Part shown: in pieces, positions 32,732 to 47,399 of the stretch
Layout of the letters: every line of letters starts with the position of its first letter
Numbering within the stretch: position 1 is the first letter of the stretch
The notes under the pieces: model-generated
What the model was told of the DNA's origin: nothing
The model's database searches: none
What the model saw: the letters and a program-made list of their open reading frames with translations, nothing else
Assembly: GCF_000959365.1 (NCBI RefSeq)
Contig: NZ_CP009555.1
Span: forward strand, 186,001 to 250,000
DNA length: 64,000 nt
From: Burkholderia oklahomensis C6786
Lineage (GTDB): Bacteria > Pseudomonadota > Gammaproteobacteria > Burkholderiales > Burkholderiaceae
Direction of reading: 5' to 3'
Program-made: the position numbers and the translations under genes

Positions 32732-33625
32732 TTACTTTTTCGAGAAGACCGAGCGCGCGAGGATGTTGAGTCCCAGCACCCCGAGCGTAATCAGGAACAC
32801 GCCCGCCCATGCGAGCGACTGCCATTCGGCGAACGGGCTCATCGCGAACTTGAAAATCGTGACGGGCAGGTTCGCCACCGGCTGGTTCATGTCGACCGAG
32901 AAGAACTGGTTCGACAGCGCGGTGAAGAGAAGCGGCGCGGTTTCGCCGGCGATCCGCGCGACCGCGAGCAGCACGCCCGTGACGATCCCGCCCACCGATG
33001 CGCGCAGCGTGATCTTCAGGATCATCCGCCACTTCGGCGTGCCGAGCGCGAACGCGGCCTCGCGCAGCGCGTTCGGCACGAGCTTCAGCATGTTCTCCGT
33101 CGTGCGGATCACGATCGGAATCTGCAGGAGCGCGAGCGAAATCACGCCGGCCCAGCCGCTGAAGTGGCCGACCTTCGCGACCACGAGCGCGTAGACGAAC
33201 AGACCGATCACGATCGACGGCGCCGACAGCAGGATGTCGTTGATGAAGCGCATCACGCTCGCGAGCCAGCTCTTCTGGCCGTACTCGGCGAGATAGACGC
33301 CCGCGAGGATGCCGATCGGCGTGCCGACGAACGTCGCGAGCGCGATGAGCAGCACGCTGCCGACGATCGCGTTCGCGAGGCCGCCGCCCGCCGTGTTCGG
33401 CGGCGGCGTCGACTCGGTGAAGAGCGTGAGCGACAGCCCGCCGAGCCCGAGATGCAGCGTCGTGTAGAGAATCCAGACGAGCCAGAGCAGGCCGAACGCC
33501 ATCGCGGCGAGCGACGCGGTCAGCGCGATCACGTTGATCGCCTTGCGACGGCGCTGCAGGCGCGCGCGCATCGCGTCGAGCACGGCGCCGTCGGGGCCCG
33601 GCATGTTGAGGATGGGCGAGCTCAT
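32732..33625 (-). CDS. pstA: Phosphate ABC transporter permease PstA
   Basis: A 297-residue inner-membrane permease with six predicted membrane segments and the ABC-permease EAA-type loop ([19 protein letters not shown]). With PstC it forms the phosphate channel. Its ATG overlaps the pstC stop (ATGA) and is preceded by GGAGGGCCGTAA, so the two are made in equal amounts. Confidence 0.96.
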   Translation of the reverse strand: MSSPILNMPGPDGAVLDAMRARLQRRRKAINVIALTASLAAMAFGLLWLVWILYTTLHLGLGGLSLTLFTESTPPPNTAGGGLANAIVGSVLLIALATFVGTPIGILAGVYLAEYGQKSWLASVMRFINDILLSAPSIVIGLFVYALVVAKVGHFSGWAGVISLALLQIPIVIRTTENMLKLVPNALREAAFALGTPKWRMILKITLRASVGGIVTGVLLAVARIAGETAPLLFTALSNQFFSVDMNQPVANLPVTIFKFAMSPFAEWQSLAWAGVFLITLGVLGLNILARSVFSKK

Positions 33626-34608
33626 TTACGGCCCTCCCCGCGTTCGAGGCGCAGCAGCATCAGCTTCGAGATCGCGAGCACGACGAACGTGATGACGAAC
33701 AGGATGAGACCGAGCTCCATCAGCGCGGACGTATGCAAGCCCGGCGCCGCTTCCGCGAACTCGTTGGCGAGCGCCGACGTGATGCTGTTGCCGGGCGAAT
33801 ACAGCGACACGTTGTCGAGCAGGTTCGTATTGCCGATCACGAAGGTCACCGCCATCGTTTCGCCGAGCGCGCGGCCAAGGCCGAGCATCACGCCGCCGAT
33901 CACGCCCGTCTTCGTATACGGCAGCACGATCTTCCACATCACTTCCCAGGTCGTGCAGCCGATCCCGTACGCGGACTCCTTCAGCAGCACGGGCGTCACC
34001 TCGAACACGTCGCGCATCACCGACGCGATGTACGGAATGATCATGATCGCGAGAATCACGCCCGCGGACAGGATGCCGATGCCGATCGGCGGCCCCTGGA
34101 ACAGCGCGCCGATGACCGGAATCGGTCCCAGCAGCGCGCCGATGGGCTTCTGGAAATAGGTCGCGAAAATCGGGGCGAACACGAGCAGTCCCCACATCCC
34201 GTAGACGATCGACGGGATCGCGGCGAGCAGCTCGATCGCGATGCCGAGCGGCCGGCGCAGCCAGACGGGCGAGAGCTCGGTGAGAAAGAGCGCGATGCCG
34301 AAGCTCACGGGCACCGCGATGACGAGCGCGATGATCGACGTGACGACGGTCCCGTAGATCGGCACGAGCGCGCCGTACGAATCGGAGTTGGGATCCCATT
34401 CGGAATGCCACAGGAACGCGAGTCCGAATTTTTCGATGGTCGGCATCGACGCGACGAGGAGCGACACGATGATGCCACCGAGGAGGAGTAGCGTCACGAT
34501 TGCTGCAAGACGCGTGAGGCCGCCGAACACGAGGTCGCCGTACCGGCTCGGCGCGCGCTGCTGCGGCTGGCCGCCGGACCGGGTCGACGCGAGAGGAATG
34601 TCAGACAT
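33622..34608 (-). CDS. pstC: Phosphate ABC transporter permease PstC
   Basis: A 328-residue permease, partner of PstA. Six membrane segments are clear, beginning with [19 protein letters not shown], and the permease loop [20 protein letters not shown] is present. The start is placed at ATG 34608 (MSDIPLAS). The 106-base gap to pstS holds a strong hairpin that may separate high PstS from low PstC/A/B levels. Confidence 0.95.
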   Translation of the reverse strand: MSDIPLASTRSGGQPQQRAPSRYGDLVFGGLTRLAAIVTLLLLGGIIVSLLVASMPTIEKFGLAFLWHSEWDPNSDSYGALVPIYGTVVTSIIALVIAVPVSFGIALFLTELSPVWLRRPLGIAIELLAAIPSIVYGMWGLLVFAPIFATYFQKPIGALLGPIPVIGALFQGPPIGIGILSAGVILAIMIIPYIASVMRDVFEVTPVLLKESAYGIGCTTWEVMWKIVLPYTKTGVIGGVMLGLGRALGETMAVTFVIGNTNLLDNVSLYSPGNSITSALANEFAEAAPGLHTSALMELGLILFVITFVVLAISKLMLLRLERGEGRK

Positions 34609-34661
34609 GGGAGCCTGTTTTTCAGTGGCGGACGGCACGCGCCTCCCGCCGGTACTGCACA

Positions 34662-34689
34662 CGCCGCCCGGCCTTGCAGCCGGGCGGCG
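34662..34689 (-). promoter_or_regulatory. Hairpin between pstS and pstC
   Basis: A perfect 11-bp stem CGCCGCCCGGC/GCCGGGCGGCG with a 6-base loop, 25 bases past the pstS stop, and no T run. Such hairpins between a binding-protein gene and its permeases usually protect the upstream mRNA and reduce read-through. Confidence 0.65.
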
Positions 34690-34714
34690 AACCGCTATGA
34701 CGTTGCCGCCAAGC

Positions 34715-35746
34715 TTACTCGGCGACCGGCTTGCCGGCCGCGTCCGTCACCTTCACCTTCCACTGCTTGCGGATTTCCGTCTCGACCGACGCCGGCAGCG
34801 AGATGTAATCCAGATCGTCGGCGGCCTTCGCGCCGTTCTTGAACGCCCAGTCGAAGAACTTCAGCGTTTCCGAGCCCTGCGCCGGCTTGTCCTGCTTCAC
34901 GTGCAGCAGCACGAACGTCGCGCCGACGACCGGCCACGCTTCCTTGCCCGGCTGGTTCGTCAGGATCTGGTAGAACGACTTCGACCAGTTCGCGCCGGCG
35001 GCAGCCGCCTTGAACGTCTCGGTCTTCGGCTCGACGACGTTGCCCGTCGAGTTCTTCAGGTCCGTGTAGACCATCTTGTTCTTCTTCGCGTACGCCCACT
35101 CGACGTAGCCGATCGCGCCCGGCAGGCGCTGCACGAATGCCGCGACGCCGTCGTTGCCCTTGCCGCCCGTGCCCGTCGGCCAGTTGACGGTCGTGCCTTC
35201 GCCGACCTTCGACTTCCACTCTTCGTTGACCTTCGACAGGTAGTTCGTCCAGATGAAGCTCGTGCCCGAGCCGTCCGCGCGACGAACCACTGCGATGTCC
35301 GTGTCCGGCAGCTTGACCTTCGGGTTCAGCGCCGCGATCGCCGGATCGTTCCATTTCTTGATCTTGCCGAGATAGATGTCGCCGAGGACCGCCCCGGACA
35401 GCACGATCTCGCCCGCCTTCACGCCCGGCACGTTGATGACGGGCACGACGCCGCCCACCACCGTCGGGAACTGGAAGAGGCCTTCCTTCGTGAGTTCGTC
35501 GTCCTTCAGCGGCGCATCCGAGCCGGCGAAATCGACCGTCTTCGCGATGATCTGCTTCAGGCCGCCCGACGAGCCGATACCTTGATAGTTGACCTTCGCG
35601 CCGCCCGACTGCTGATAGTCGGCTGCCCATTTCGTGTAAATCGGCATCGCGAAGGTGCTGCCCGCGCCGGTGATGTCAGCGGCGTGTGCGGCGACCGCGA
35701 AAAGCGCGCCGGCGAGACCGGCGAACGCGGTTTGCATCAATTTCAT
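34715..35746 (-). CDS. pstS: Phosphate-binding periplasmic protein PstS
   Basis: A 343-residue secreted phosphate-binding protein. A Sec signal (about 1-22, ending AAHAAD) precedes [19 protein letters not shown]. Phosphate-contacting stretches are [24 protein letters not shown] and [17 protein letters not shown]. It captures phosphate in the periplasm for PstCAB. Several Pho half-sites lie 57-106 bases upstream. Confidence 0.97.
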   Translation of the reverse strand: MKLMQTAFAGLAGALFAVAAHAADITGAGSTFAMPIYTKWAADYQQSGGAKVNYQGIGSSGGLKQIIAKTVDFAGSDAPLKDDELTKEGLFQFPTVVGGVVPVINVPGVKAGEIVLSGAVLGDIYLGKIKKWNDPAIAALNPKVKLPDTDIAVVRRADGSGTSFIWTNYLSKVNEEWKSKVGEGTTVNWPTGTGGKGNDGVAAFVQRLPGAIGYVEWAYAKKNKMVYTDLKNSTGNVVEPKTETFKAAAAGANWSKSFYQILTNQPGKEAWPVVGATFVLLHVKQDKPAQGSETLKFFDWAFKNGAKAADDLDYISLPASVETEIRKQWKVKVTDAAGKPVAE

Positions 35747-35802
35747 GAGACCTCCAGTGTGTGAGCGGATGACTACGGCACCGCGAAGATTAGGGGCTGC
35801 TC

Positions 35803-35852
35803 ATGACAGTAATGTGACAATCGATGAACCTGCTGTGACAGTAACATGACTC
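35803..35852 (-). promoter_or_regulatory. Tandem Pho boxes of the pst-pho operon
   Basis: Five 7-base half-sites read on the minus strand: GAGTCAT, CTGTCAC, GGTTCAT, TTGTCAC and CTGTCAT, with 4, 4, 3 and 4 bases between them. TTGTCAC-ATTA-CTGTCAT and GAGTCAT-GTTA-CTGTCAC are near-perfect Pho boxes. They would let two or more PhoB dimers bind side by side before pstS. Confidence 0.85.
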
Positions 35853-36053
35853 GATTGAAAGGCGGCAATGCCCCTTTGTCGGGGCTGTCGGCGGGCGTGA
35901 CCATGCCGCCTGTAGAGCGTAGTAAAAAATTCACGCGAAGGAAAAGGCCGACGTTGGCAAGGGATGTCGGAGGTTGGATCGATGGATCGGAGGATCGGTG
36001 CGCCTGGGTCTTTATATTGAGTCGGACGCATTCGCGCGGCGCACCAAAGCACG

Positions 36054-36089
36054 GCGGGGCTGCCGCCCCGATAGGATCGGCAGCCCCGC
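36054..36089. repeat. 12-bp inverted repeat in the glmM-pstS gap
   Basis: GCGGGGCTGCCG and CGGCAGCCCCGC form a perfect 12-bp stem with a 12-base loop. No T run follows on either strand. It may end glmM transcription or isolate the pstS promoter. The gap 35853-36370 otherwise holds the tandem repeat and no gene. Confidence 0.5.
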
Positions 36090-36124
36090 ACAAAGCAGTC
36101 GGAATCGCGTGATGCTTCGACCCC

Positions 36125-36349
36125 AAGTCGGCTGAGTCGGCTGAGTCGGCTGAGTCGGCTGAGTCGGCTGAGTCGGCTGAGTCGGCTGAGTCGGCTGAGT
36201 CGGCTGAGTCGGCTGAGTCGGCTGAGTCGGCTGAGTCGGCTGAGTCGGCTGAGTCGGCTGAGTCGGCTGAGTCGGCTGAGTCGGCTGAGTCGGCTGAGTC
36301 GGCTGAGTCGGCTGAGTCGGCTGAGTCGGCTGAGTCGGCTGAGTCGGCT
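36125..36349. repeat. 9-bp tandem repeat (VNTR), 24 perfect copies
   Basis: The unit GAGTCGGCT is repeated 24 times without error from 36134 to 36349, after one diverged copy (AAGTCGGCT, 36125-36133). It starts 21 bases past the glmM stop and ends about 270 bases upstream of the Pho boxes. Being a multiple of three it leaves open frames on both strands (Thr-Gln-Pro or Ala-Asp-Ser repeats), but none has a ribosome site. Copy number is expected to differ between strains. Confidence 0.97.
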
Positions 36350-36370
36350 TCGGCCGCAAGCGCTGCGCGC

Positions 36371-37729
36371 TTACGCCGTCGCCTGCTTGACCGCGTCGGC
36401 GATCGCCTCCGCGTGGCGATTCGCGTCCGCGGCAAGCCGCGCCTCGACCATCACCCGGAGCACGGGCTCCGTGCCCGACGCGCGGATCAGCACCCGGCCG
36501 CTGCCCGCGAGCGCCTGCTCGGCGGAATCGATCGCGCGCCGGATCGCGTCGCTGCCCTTCCAGTCGGCGCCCGGCTTCATCCGGACGTTGATCAGTTTCT
36601 GCGGGAACAGCGTGACGCCCTCGAGCATCTGCGCGAGAGTCCTGCCGCTACGCTTCAGCGCTGCGAGCACGAGGAGCGCCGACACGATCCCGTCGCCCGT
36701 CGAATGCCGATCGAGCGACAGGATATGACCCGAGCCCTCGGCGCCCAGCTGCCAGCCGCGCTCGCGCAGCTGCTCGAGCACGTAGCGATCACCGACCGCC
36801 GCCCGCACGAACTGCACGCCCATGTCTTTCAGCGCGACTTCGACGGCGAGATTCGTCATCAGCGTCCCCACCGCCCCCTCGACTCGACCGTCAGTTGCGA
36901 CACGATCCTTGACGAGCACGTACAGCAACTCATCGCCGTTGTACAGCCGGCCGGTATGATCGACGACGAGCAGACGATCCGCATCGCCATCGAGCGCGAT
37001 GCCGAGATCCGCGTGATTCGCCCGCACCGCGCGCATCAGCGCATCGGGCGCCGTCGCGCCGACGCCGTCGTTGATGTTGAAGCCGTTCGGCGAGACGCCG
37101 ATCGGAATCACGTCCGCCCCGAGCTCATGAAACACGTGCGGCGCGACCTGGTACGCGGCGCCGTGCGCGCAATCGACGACGAGCTTCATCCCGCGCAGGT
37201 CGAACGCGGCCGGGAACGTGCTCTTGCAGAACTCGATATAGCGGCCGGCCGCGTCGTCGAGGCGCCGCGCCTTGCCGAGCCCGTCCGACGGTGCGCAGTC
37301 GAGCGGCTTGTCGAGCCGTGCTTCGATCTCCGCCTCGATCTCGTCCGGCAGTTTGTTGCCGTCCGCCGAGAAGAACTTGATGCCGTTGTCGTGATACGGG
37401 TTGTGTGACGCGCTGATCACGACGCCCGCCGACAGCCGCAGCGCGCGCGTCAGATACGCGACGCCCGGCGTCGGCATCGGGCCGGCCAGCATCACGTCGA
37501 CGCCCGCCGCCGAAAAGCCCGCCTCGAGCGCGGCTTCGAGCATGTAGCCGGATACCCGCGTGTCCTTGCCGATCAGCACGGTCGGGCGCGCGCCCGACGC
37601 AGCGCGCCTCGGTGCGCTCGCGAGCACCTTGCCCGCCGCGTAGCCGAGCCGCAACACGAAATCGGGCGTGATCGGCGCCTCGCCGACCTTTCCGCGAATG
37701 CCATCCGTGCCGAAATAACGACGTCCCAT
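36371..37729 (-). CDS. glmM: Phosphoglucosamine mutase
   Basis: A 452-residue enzyme converting glucosamine-6-phosphate to glucosamine-1-phosphate for peptidoglycan and lipopolysaccharide precursors. The phosphorylated Ser108 lies in [13 protein letters not shown], the metal-binding loop is [11 protein letters not shown], and the sugar and phosphate loops [19 protein letters not shown] and [15 protein letters not shown] follow. folP lies just upstream, 25 bases away, as in many beta-proteobacteria (ftsH-folP-glmM). Confidence 0.97.
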   Translation of the reverse strand: MGRRYFGTDGIRGKVGEAPITPDFVLRLGYAAGKVLASAPRRAASGARPTVLIGKDTRVSGYMLEAALEAGFSAAGVDVMLAGPMPTPGVAYLTRALRLSAGVVISASHNPYHDNGIKFFSADGNKLPDEIEAEIEARLDKPLDCAPSDGLGKARRLDDAAGRYIEFCKSTFPAAFDLRGMKLVVDCAHGAAYQVAPHVFHELGADVIPIGVSPNGFNINDGVGATAPDALMRAVRANHADLGIALDGDADRLLVVDHTGRLYNGDELLYVLVKDRVATDGRVEGAVGTLMTNLAVEVALKDMGVQFVRAAVGDRYVLEQLRERGWQLGAEGSGHILSLDRHSTGDGIVSALLVLAALKRSGRTLAQMLEGVTLFPQKLINVRMKPGADWKGSDAIRRAIDSAEQALAGSGRVLIRASGTEPVLRVMVEARLAADANRHAEAIADAVKQATA

Positions 37730-37754
37730 GTAGAACCTTCCTCCTTGTTTCGAC

Positions 37755-38645
37755 TTATGCTAACCGCGCGGCATCGCGCACGGCGCTCCATACTTTCACT
37801 GCATCGACGGTCGCCGCGACGTCGTGCACGCGCACGATCGCCGCGCCCCGCTCGGCCGCGCAGACCGCCGCGGCAACGCTCGCCGCAACGCGCTCGGGCG
37901 CCGGCTTGCCGATCAGCGCGCCCAGCATCGACTTGCGCGACATGCCGGCAAGAATCGGATACGCGCGCCCGTCGGGCCGGACCGGCGCCGTCTCCGGCAA
38001 ATGTGCGAGCAGCGCATAGTTGTGTTCTATCACCGACTTGCCGAAACCGAACCCCGGATCGACGCTGATACGCCGAGAATCGACGCCTGCCTGCACGAGC
38101 GCATCGGCTCTTTCGGCGAGAAACGCGCGCACGTCGGCGACGACGTCTCGATAGTCGGGCTCATGCACCTGCATCGTCTGCGGCTCGCCCAGCATGTGCA
38201 TCACGCAAAGGCCGCACGCGCTGTCGCGCACGGCTTCGATCGCGCCCGGCTGGCGCAAGCCCCAGATGTCGTTGATCAGATCGGCGCCCGCCGCGAGCGA
38301 CGCGCGCATCACGGCCGGCTTGTACGTGTCGATCGACAGCGGGACGTTCATGCCGCGCAGCGCCTCGACGAGCGGAATCACGCGCCCGAGCTCCTCGTCG
38401 AGCGGCACGGGCGGCGCGCCGGGGCGCGTCGACTCGCCGCCGATGTCGATGATGTCGGCGCCTTCGGCGACCATCCGTTCCGCCTGCGCGAGTGCGGCGT
38501 CACGGGCGACGTAGCGGCCGCCGTCGGAGAACGAGTCGGGGGTGACGTTGAGAATGCCCATCACGAGCGGCCGCTCGAAGGTCAGCGTGAAACGTCCGCA
38601 TTGCAGCGGTTCGGGAATGAAAAAAGCGGAATCGGGATTGGGCAC
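37755..38645 (-). CDS. folP: Dihydropteroate synthase
   Basis: A 296-residue folate enzyme, the sulfonamide target, which joins p-aminobenzoate to the pterin diphosphate. Signatures are [34 protein letters not shown] and [14 protein letters not shown]. The start is taken at the GTG at 38645; the frame runs up to 38720, but the upper part lies in the ftsH terminator. It is followed closely by glmM. Confidence 0.95.
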   Translation of the reverse strand: MPNPDSAFFIPEPLQCGRFTLTFERPLVMGILNVTPDSFSDGGRYVARDAALAQAERMVAEGADIIDIGGESTRPGAPPVPLDEELGRVIPLVEALRGMNVPLSIDTYKPAVMRASLAAGADLINDIWGLRQPGAIEAVRDSACGLCVMHMLGEPQTMQVHEPDYRDVVADVRAFLAERADALVQAGVDSRRISVDPGFGFGKSVIEHNYALLAHLPETAPVRPDGRAYPILAGMSRKSMLGALIGKPAPERVAASVAAAVCAAERGAAIVRVHDVAATVDAVKVWSAVRDAARLA

Positions 38646-38693
38646 GAGCGGAGCGTCGGATCGAACGCGATGGAAAAGCGTCAGACAAGAATG

Positions 38694-38728
38694 CAAAACG
38701 GGCCGGTGTGACAACCACACCAGCCCGT
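38694..38728 (-). terminator. Terminator of ftsH
   Basis: An interrupted stem ACGGGC-GGTGTG/CACACC-GCCCGT with a 5-base loop and one mismatch, followed on the minus strand by TTTT. It lies 20 bases past the ftsH stop and separates ftsH from folP. Confidence 0.8.
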
Positions 38729-38747
38729 GAACGAAAGCCTGATTCGT

Positions 38748-40634
<1,887 letters not shown>

Positions 40635-40800
40635 AGCACCACTCCTTCACTCATAGACGAGCGCCTACATTTGCCTTGCGGCGCCCCTCAGGCATTCTAA
40701 TCCAGTCCGCAGCCCCTCGCCATAATGATTCGCTACCGCGCCGATAGGCGCGCGGCACGACTGGCAAGGGCTCCGGCGCATCCTGCCGCGCCATGCCACT

Positions 40801-41463
40801 TCAGCGGGGTTGCTTCAGATGCCGACCCAAAATAAATGTTTCGGACGATTTGTCGCGGGAAGCTTTTGGCTTGCGCGGCGCCACCATTTTAAATTGGTGT
40901 TTGAATTTCTCGACAATCTGGCTGTAGCCGCTGCCGTGAAAGCACTTCACTAAAAGGGCGCCATCCGGTTTCAGATGATTTTGCGCAAATTCGAGCGCCA
41001 GATCGCAAACATGCTCGATGCGCGCCGCATCCGCGACCGCCACGCCGGACAGGTTGGGTGCCATGTCGGAAATTACAAGGTCGACCGGGCGTCCGGCGAG
41101 CAATTCCTCCAATTGGCCCAGCACGTCGTCCTCGCGGAAGTCGCCCTGGATGAAATGGACGTCGGCGATGGGCTCCATCGGCAGCATGTCGAGCGCGATG
41201 ATCGTCCCGTCGATGCCGCCCTCGCGCACCGTGTCGCGCCGCTTGCCCTGCGCGAGCTTGTTGCGCGCGTACTGGCTCCAGCTCCCCGGCGCCGCGCCCA
41301 GATCGACGATCACCTGGCCCGGACGGATCAGCTTGTCCTGCTCGTCGATTTCCTTCAGCTTGTACGCCGCGCGCGCGCGATAGCCCTCCCGCTGCGCCAT
41401 TTTGACGTACGGGTCGTTGATGTGGTCATGCAACCAGGATTGGTTAAAGCGGTTCTTTGCCAT
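40801..41463 (-). CDS. rlmE: 23S rRNA 2'-O-ribose methyltransferase RlmE (FtsJ)
   Basis: A 220-residue SAM-dependent enzyme that methylates U2552 of 23S rRNA. The SAM motif is [15 protein letters not shown], and the K-D-K-E catalytic set is represented by Lys in [12 protein letters not shown], Asp in [10 protein letters not shown], Lys in LLVKCFHG and Glu near the end (SSETFILG). ATG at 41463 is used; the longer frame reaches into the divergent promoter region shared with yhbY. Confidence 0.96.
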   Translation of the reverse strand: MAKNRFNQSWLHDHINDPYVKMAQREGYRARAAYKLKEIDEQDKLIRPGQVIVDLGAAPGSWSQYARNKLAQGKRRDTVREGGIDGTIIALDMLPMEPIADVHFIQGDFREDDVLGQLEELLAGRPVDLVISDMAPNLSGVAVADAARIEHVCDLALEFAQNHLKPDGALLVKCFHGSGYSQIVEKFKHQFKMVAPRKPKASRDKSSETFILGRHLKQPR

Positions 41464-41656
41464 GCGATGGAGAGATTGCTGCCGATTGCTTCGTGAAGCC
41501 GCGCTTTTGGCGGATAATACGGCTCTTATTGGCGCGGCTTTCGGCCCCGACGGGCCCAAGCCGCGATTTTACGTGGTTTCGGCGCGCCGCCGCGGAAAAG
41601 CTTCGCCGCTTGCCCCGGTTGGTCCGCCTTCAATTTGATTCGAATTCCTCATTCCG

Positions 41657-42211
41657 ATGCCCGCCCTTTCGCTTTCCCCCGCCGAGCGCTCCGCGCTGCG
41701 TTCCCAAGCCCATGCGCTCAAGCCCGTCGTGCTGATCGGCGCCGAAGGGCTCACCGACGCCGTGCTCGCCGAGATCAAGGTCCACCTCGCCGCGCACCAG
41801 TTGATCAAGATCCGCGTGTTCGGCGACGAGCGCGACGAGCGCGTCGCGATCTACGACGAAATCTGCGACCGCCTGAGCGCCGCGCCGATCCAGCACATCG
41901 GCAAGCTGCTCGTGATCTGGAAGCCCGAGCAGGCTGAAGAGGCGCCGCAGCGCGGCCGCCGCGGCGTGCCGAGCGCACGCGAAGCCGCCCGCGCAGGCGC
42001 TCGGCAGGCAGCTGACGACGACCGCGCCGCCAAGGGCCGCGCGCCGCGCGTCGTCAAGGTGGTCAAGCAGTCGCCGGACAAGCCGGCGCGCCGGCCGAAG
42101 CCGCAGCAGGTGCGCGTGCTCGGCAACGAGCGCGTGACGGCGGGCGGCAACGTCAAGCGTGCGAAGAAGCGCCAGTCGAGCGCGAAGCGCCAGCACCAGA
42201 ACGAGAAGTGA
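41657..42211 (+). CDS. yhbY: YhbY family (CRM domain) RNA-binding protein
   Basis: A 184-residue protein. Residues 1-95 are a CRM (CRS1-YhbY) domain with SPAERSALRSQAHALKPVV, IGAEGLTDAVLAEI and the GxxG-like stretch near HIGKLLVIWK; it binds pre-50S ribosome particles. The remaining half is a basic, arginine- and lysine-rich tail absent from E. coli YhbY. It is divergent from rlmE, also a ribosome-assembly gene. Confidence 0.92.
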   Translation: MPALSLSPAERSALRSQAHALKPVVLIGAEGLTDAVLAEIKVHLAAHQLIKIRVFGDERDERVAIYDEICDRLSAAPIQHIGKLLVIWKPEQAEEAPQRGRRGVPSAREAARAGARQAADDDRAAKGRAPRVVKVVKQSPDKPARRPKPQQVRVLGNERVTAGGNVKRAKKRQSSAKRQHQNEK

Positions 42212-42287
42212 TCATCGCCGGGCTTGTCGCGCGGCCTGGCCGGCCGACAAGCCCCCGCGCGCCGAAGCACGCAAGCGGCGCGCCGGC

Positions 42288-42791
42288 TCAGACGCGCCGT
42301 TCGTCGCCGCGCGGGCTCGCGTCGCCCTTCCCCGGCAGCCGCCAGATCAGCCATGCGCCGAGCAGGCTCTCGACGAGATAGAAGAAGCTCGACACGCCGT
42401 GCAGGAGCGCGAAGCGCCCCGCGTATGCGGAATGGCCGACGTCGGTGCCCGCCTCGAGCGCCGCGACCCGCAGCGCATTCATGAACGGCTGCAGCGCGAA
42501 ATAGCCGATCAGCACGCAGCCGAGCATCGCCGCGAGCACCAAGCGCAGCGGCCGATAGGCGTCGTGGCCGCGCCGCACGAGCAGATTCGACAGGCCGATC
42601 AGCAGCACGCCGCACACCGCGCCGATCGTCGCTTCGATGCTGAAGAGCCGCGCGGCGACGGAGCCGGCCGTCATCCGCTCGAGCGTCGCGAACAGCACCG
42701 GCGCGACCGCATAGCCGATCGTCAGCAGACTGCCGACCCAGACCGTCGCCAGCAGGCGAAACAGCCGGTGCGGCGCGGCGGAAGCAGCCAT
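42288..42791 (-). CDS. DUF4149 membrane protein
   Basis: A 167-residue inner-membrane protein with four predicted segments (LFRLLATVWVGSLLTIGYAV, IGAVCGVLLIGLSNLLV, LVLAAMLGCVLIGYFAL, FYLVESLLGAWLIW), fitting DUF4149 of beta- and gamma-proteobacteria. Its ATG overlaps the greA stop (TGATG), so it is translated with GreA. Role unknown. Confidence 0.85.
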   Translation of the reverse strand: MAASAAPHRLFRLLATVWVGSLLTIGYAVAPVLFATLERMTAGSVAARLFSIEATIGAVCGVLLIGLSNLLVRRGHDAYRPLRLVLAAMLGCVLIGYFALQPFMNALRVAALEAGTDVGHSAYAGRFALLHGVSSFFYLVESLLGAWLIWRLPGKGDASPRGDERRV

Positions 42792-43267
42792 CAGATGTAA
42801 AGCACCGAAATGATCTCGTACTCGCGCACGCCGCTCGGCGCCTGAACCGCCGCGACGTCGCCTTCGGACTTGCCGATCAGCGCGCGCGCAATCGGCGAGC
42901 TGACCGAGATCAGGCCGTGGTCGATGTCGGCTTCGTCGTCGCCGACGATCTGGTACTTGACGGTGTTGCCCGTTTCGAGATCCTCGAGTTCGACCGTCGC
43001 GGCGAACACCACGCGGCCGTCGGCGTCGACGGCGGTCGGATCGATGATCTGCGCGGCCGACAGCTTCGATTCGATTTCCGCGATACGACCCTCGATGAAG
43101 CCCTGTTTTTCCTTCGCGGCGTCGTATTCTGCGTTTTCGGACAAGTCACCCTGCGCACGCGCTTCGGCGATCGCGTTGATGACGGCCGGTCGCTCAACCG
43201 ACTTGAGGCGCTGCAATTCGTCGCGCAGTTGATCTGCGCCACGCTTCGTCAACGGAATGGTGCTCAT
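42791..43267 (-). CDS. greA: Transcription elongation factor GreA
   Basis: A 158-residue factor that rescues backtracked RNA polymerase. The N-terminal coiled coil carries the acidic tip [18 protein letters not shown], and the C-terminal FKBP-like domain has [27 protein letters not shown] strong terminator for carB lies only about 30 bases before its start, so its promoter must overlap that region or transcription reads through. Confidence 0.96.
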   Translation of the reverse strand: MSTIPLTKRGADQLRDELQRLKSVERPAVINAIAEARAQGDLSENAEYDAAKEKQGFIEGRIAEIESKLSAAQIIDPTAVDADGRVVFAATVELEDLETGNTVKYQIVGDDEADIDHGLISVSSPIARALIGKSEGDVAAVQAPSGVREYEIISVLYI

Positions 43268-43296
43268 AAACGATTCAATAGCTAATAACGGCCATA

Positions 43297-43355
43297 AAAA
43301 AAATCACCGCGATTAAGCGCATTTCCGGAACACCGGAAACGCCGCTTAATCGCGG
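43297..43355 (-). terminator. Intrinsic terminator between carB and greA
   Basis: A long stem, CCGCGATTAAGCG with CGCTTAATCGCGG, encloses a second stem TTTCCGG/CCGGAAA. On the minus strand it is followed by TGATTTTTTTT. It is the strongest terminator in the window and lies 31 bases past carB. Confidence 0.92.
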
Positions 43356-43385
43356 CACGTGTTGCTTCGACAGGTAACTGGAGGC

Positions 43386-46652
<3,267 letters not shown>

Positions 46653-46706
46653 GGCTCTTGGGATTCAAAAAATAATCGTTGATGCGCGATCGGCAGGCGG
46701 TGGCGC

Positions 46707-47366
46707 TCAGCTCATCGTCGCGAGCGCGAGCTTCATGGAAAAGCCGACGAACAGGCCGCCCACGCCGCCCGACGCGCTCGCCGCGAGCTTGCGGCGGCGT
46801 CGGAAATGGTCGGCGAGACGCGCGCCCGCGAAGATCAGCGTGCTCAGGTACAGGAAGCTCGCGAGCTGCGCGATCGCGCCCAGCACGACGAACGACAGCG
46901 CCGGATGCGCGTAGGCCGGATCGACGAACTGGATGAAGAACGAGATGAAGAACAGGATCGCCTTCGGATTCAGGAGGCTCACGACGAGCGCCTTTCGGAA
47001 CGGCCGCTCGCCGTCGACCGCGGGCGGCGCGTCGCCGCCCGCGTCGGCGGGCCGGGCGAGCTTGCGCCACGCGCCGCGCAGCATGCCGGCGCCGATGTAC
47101 AGCAGGTACGCCGCGCCGCCGTACTTGACGACCGAGAACAGCAGCGGGTTCGCCTTCAGCAGCGACGCGACGCCCGCGGCCGACAGCACCATCAGCACCG
47201 CGTCGCCGAGGAACACGCCGCACGCGGCCCGATAGCCGGCCTTCACGCCGCGCTGCGCGGCAAGCGACAGCACGTACATCGAGTTCGGCCCCGGCAGCAG
47301 GATGATGAACACCACTCCGAACACGTAGGTCCAGAGATCCGTGATGCCGAGTGCGTGGCCGAACAT
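46707..47366 (-). CDS. LysE family amino acid exporter
   Basis: A 219-residue inner-membrane exporter with six hydrophobic segments and the family's LLPGPNSMYVLSLAAQRGVKAG near residue 25. Members export lysine, arginine, leucine, threonine or homoserine lactones. It sits between carA (33 bases upstream) and carB (54 bases downstream) on the same strand, so it is probably cotranscribed with arginine and pyrimidine precursor genes, which makes arginine or a related amino acid a reasonable guess. Confidence 0.88.
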   Translation of the reverse strand: MFGHALGITDLWTYVFGVVFIILLPGPNSMYVLSLAAQRGVKAGYRAACGVFLGDAVLMVLSAAGVASLLKANPLLFSVVKYGGAAYLLYIGAGMLRGAWRKLARPADAGGDAPPAVDGERPFRKALVVSLLNPKAILFFISFFIQFVDPAYAHPALSFVVLGAIAQLASFLYLSTLIFAGARLADHFRRRRKLAASASGGVGGLFVGFSMKLALATMS

Positions 47367-47399
47367 GATGCGAGACTCCTTGATCGAAATGCGGCGGCG

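Noticed and set aside
36134..36349. Possible CRISPR array
   Set aside because: The repeats are 9 bp and directly joined with no spacers; no cas genes are in the window.
35773..36435. Frames with Ala-Asp-Ser or Thr-Gln-Pro repeats
   Set aside because: These come from the 9-bp tandem repeat, lack ribosome sites and overlap the glmM end.
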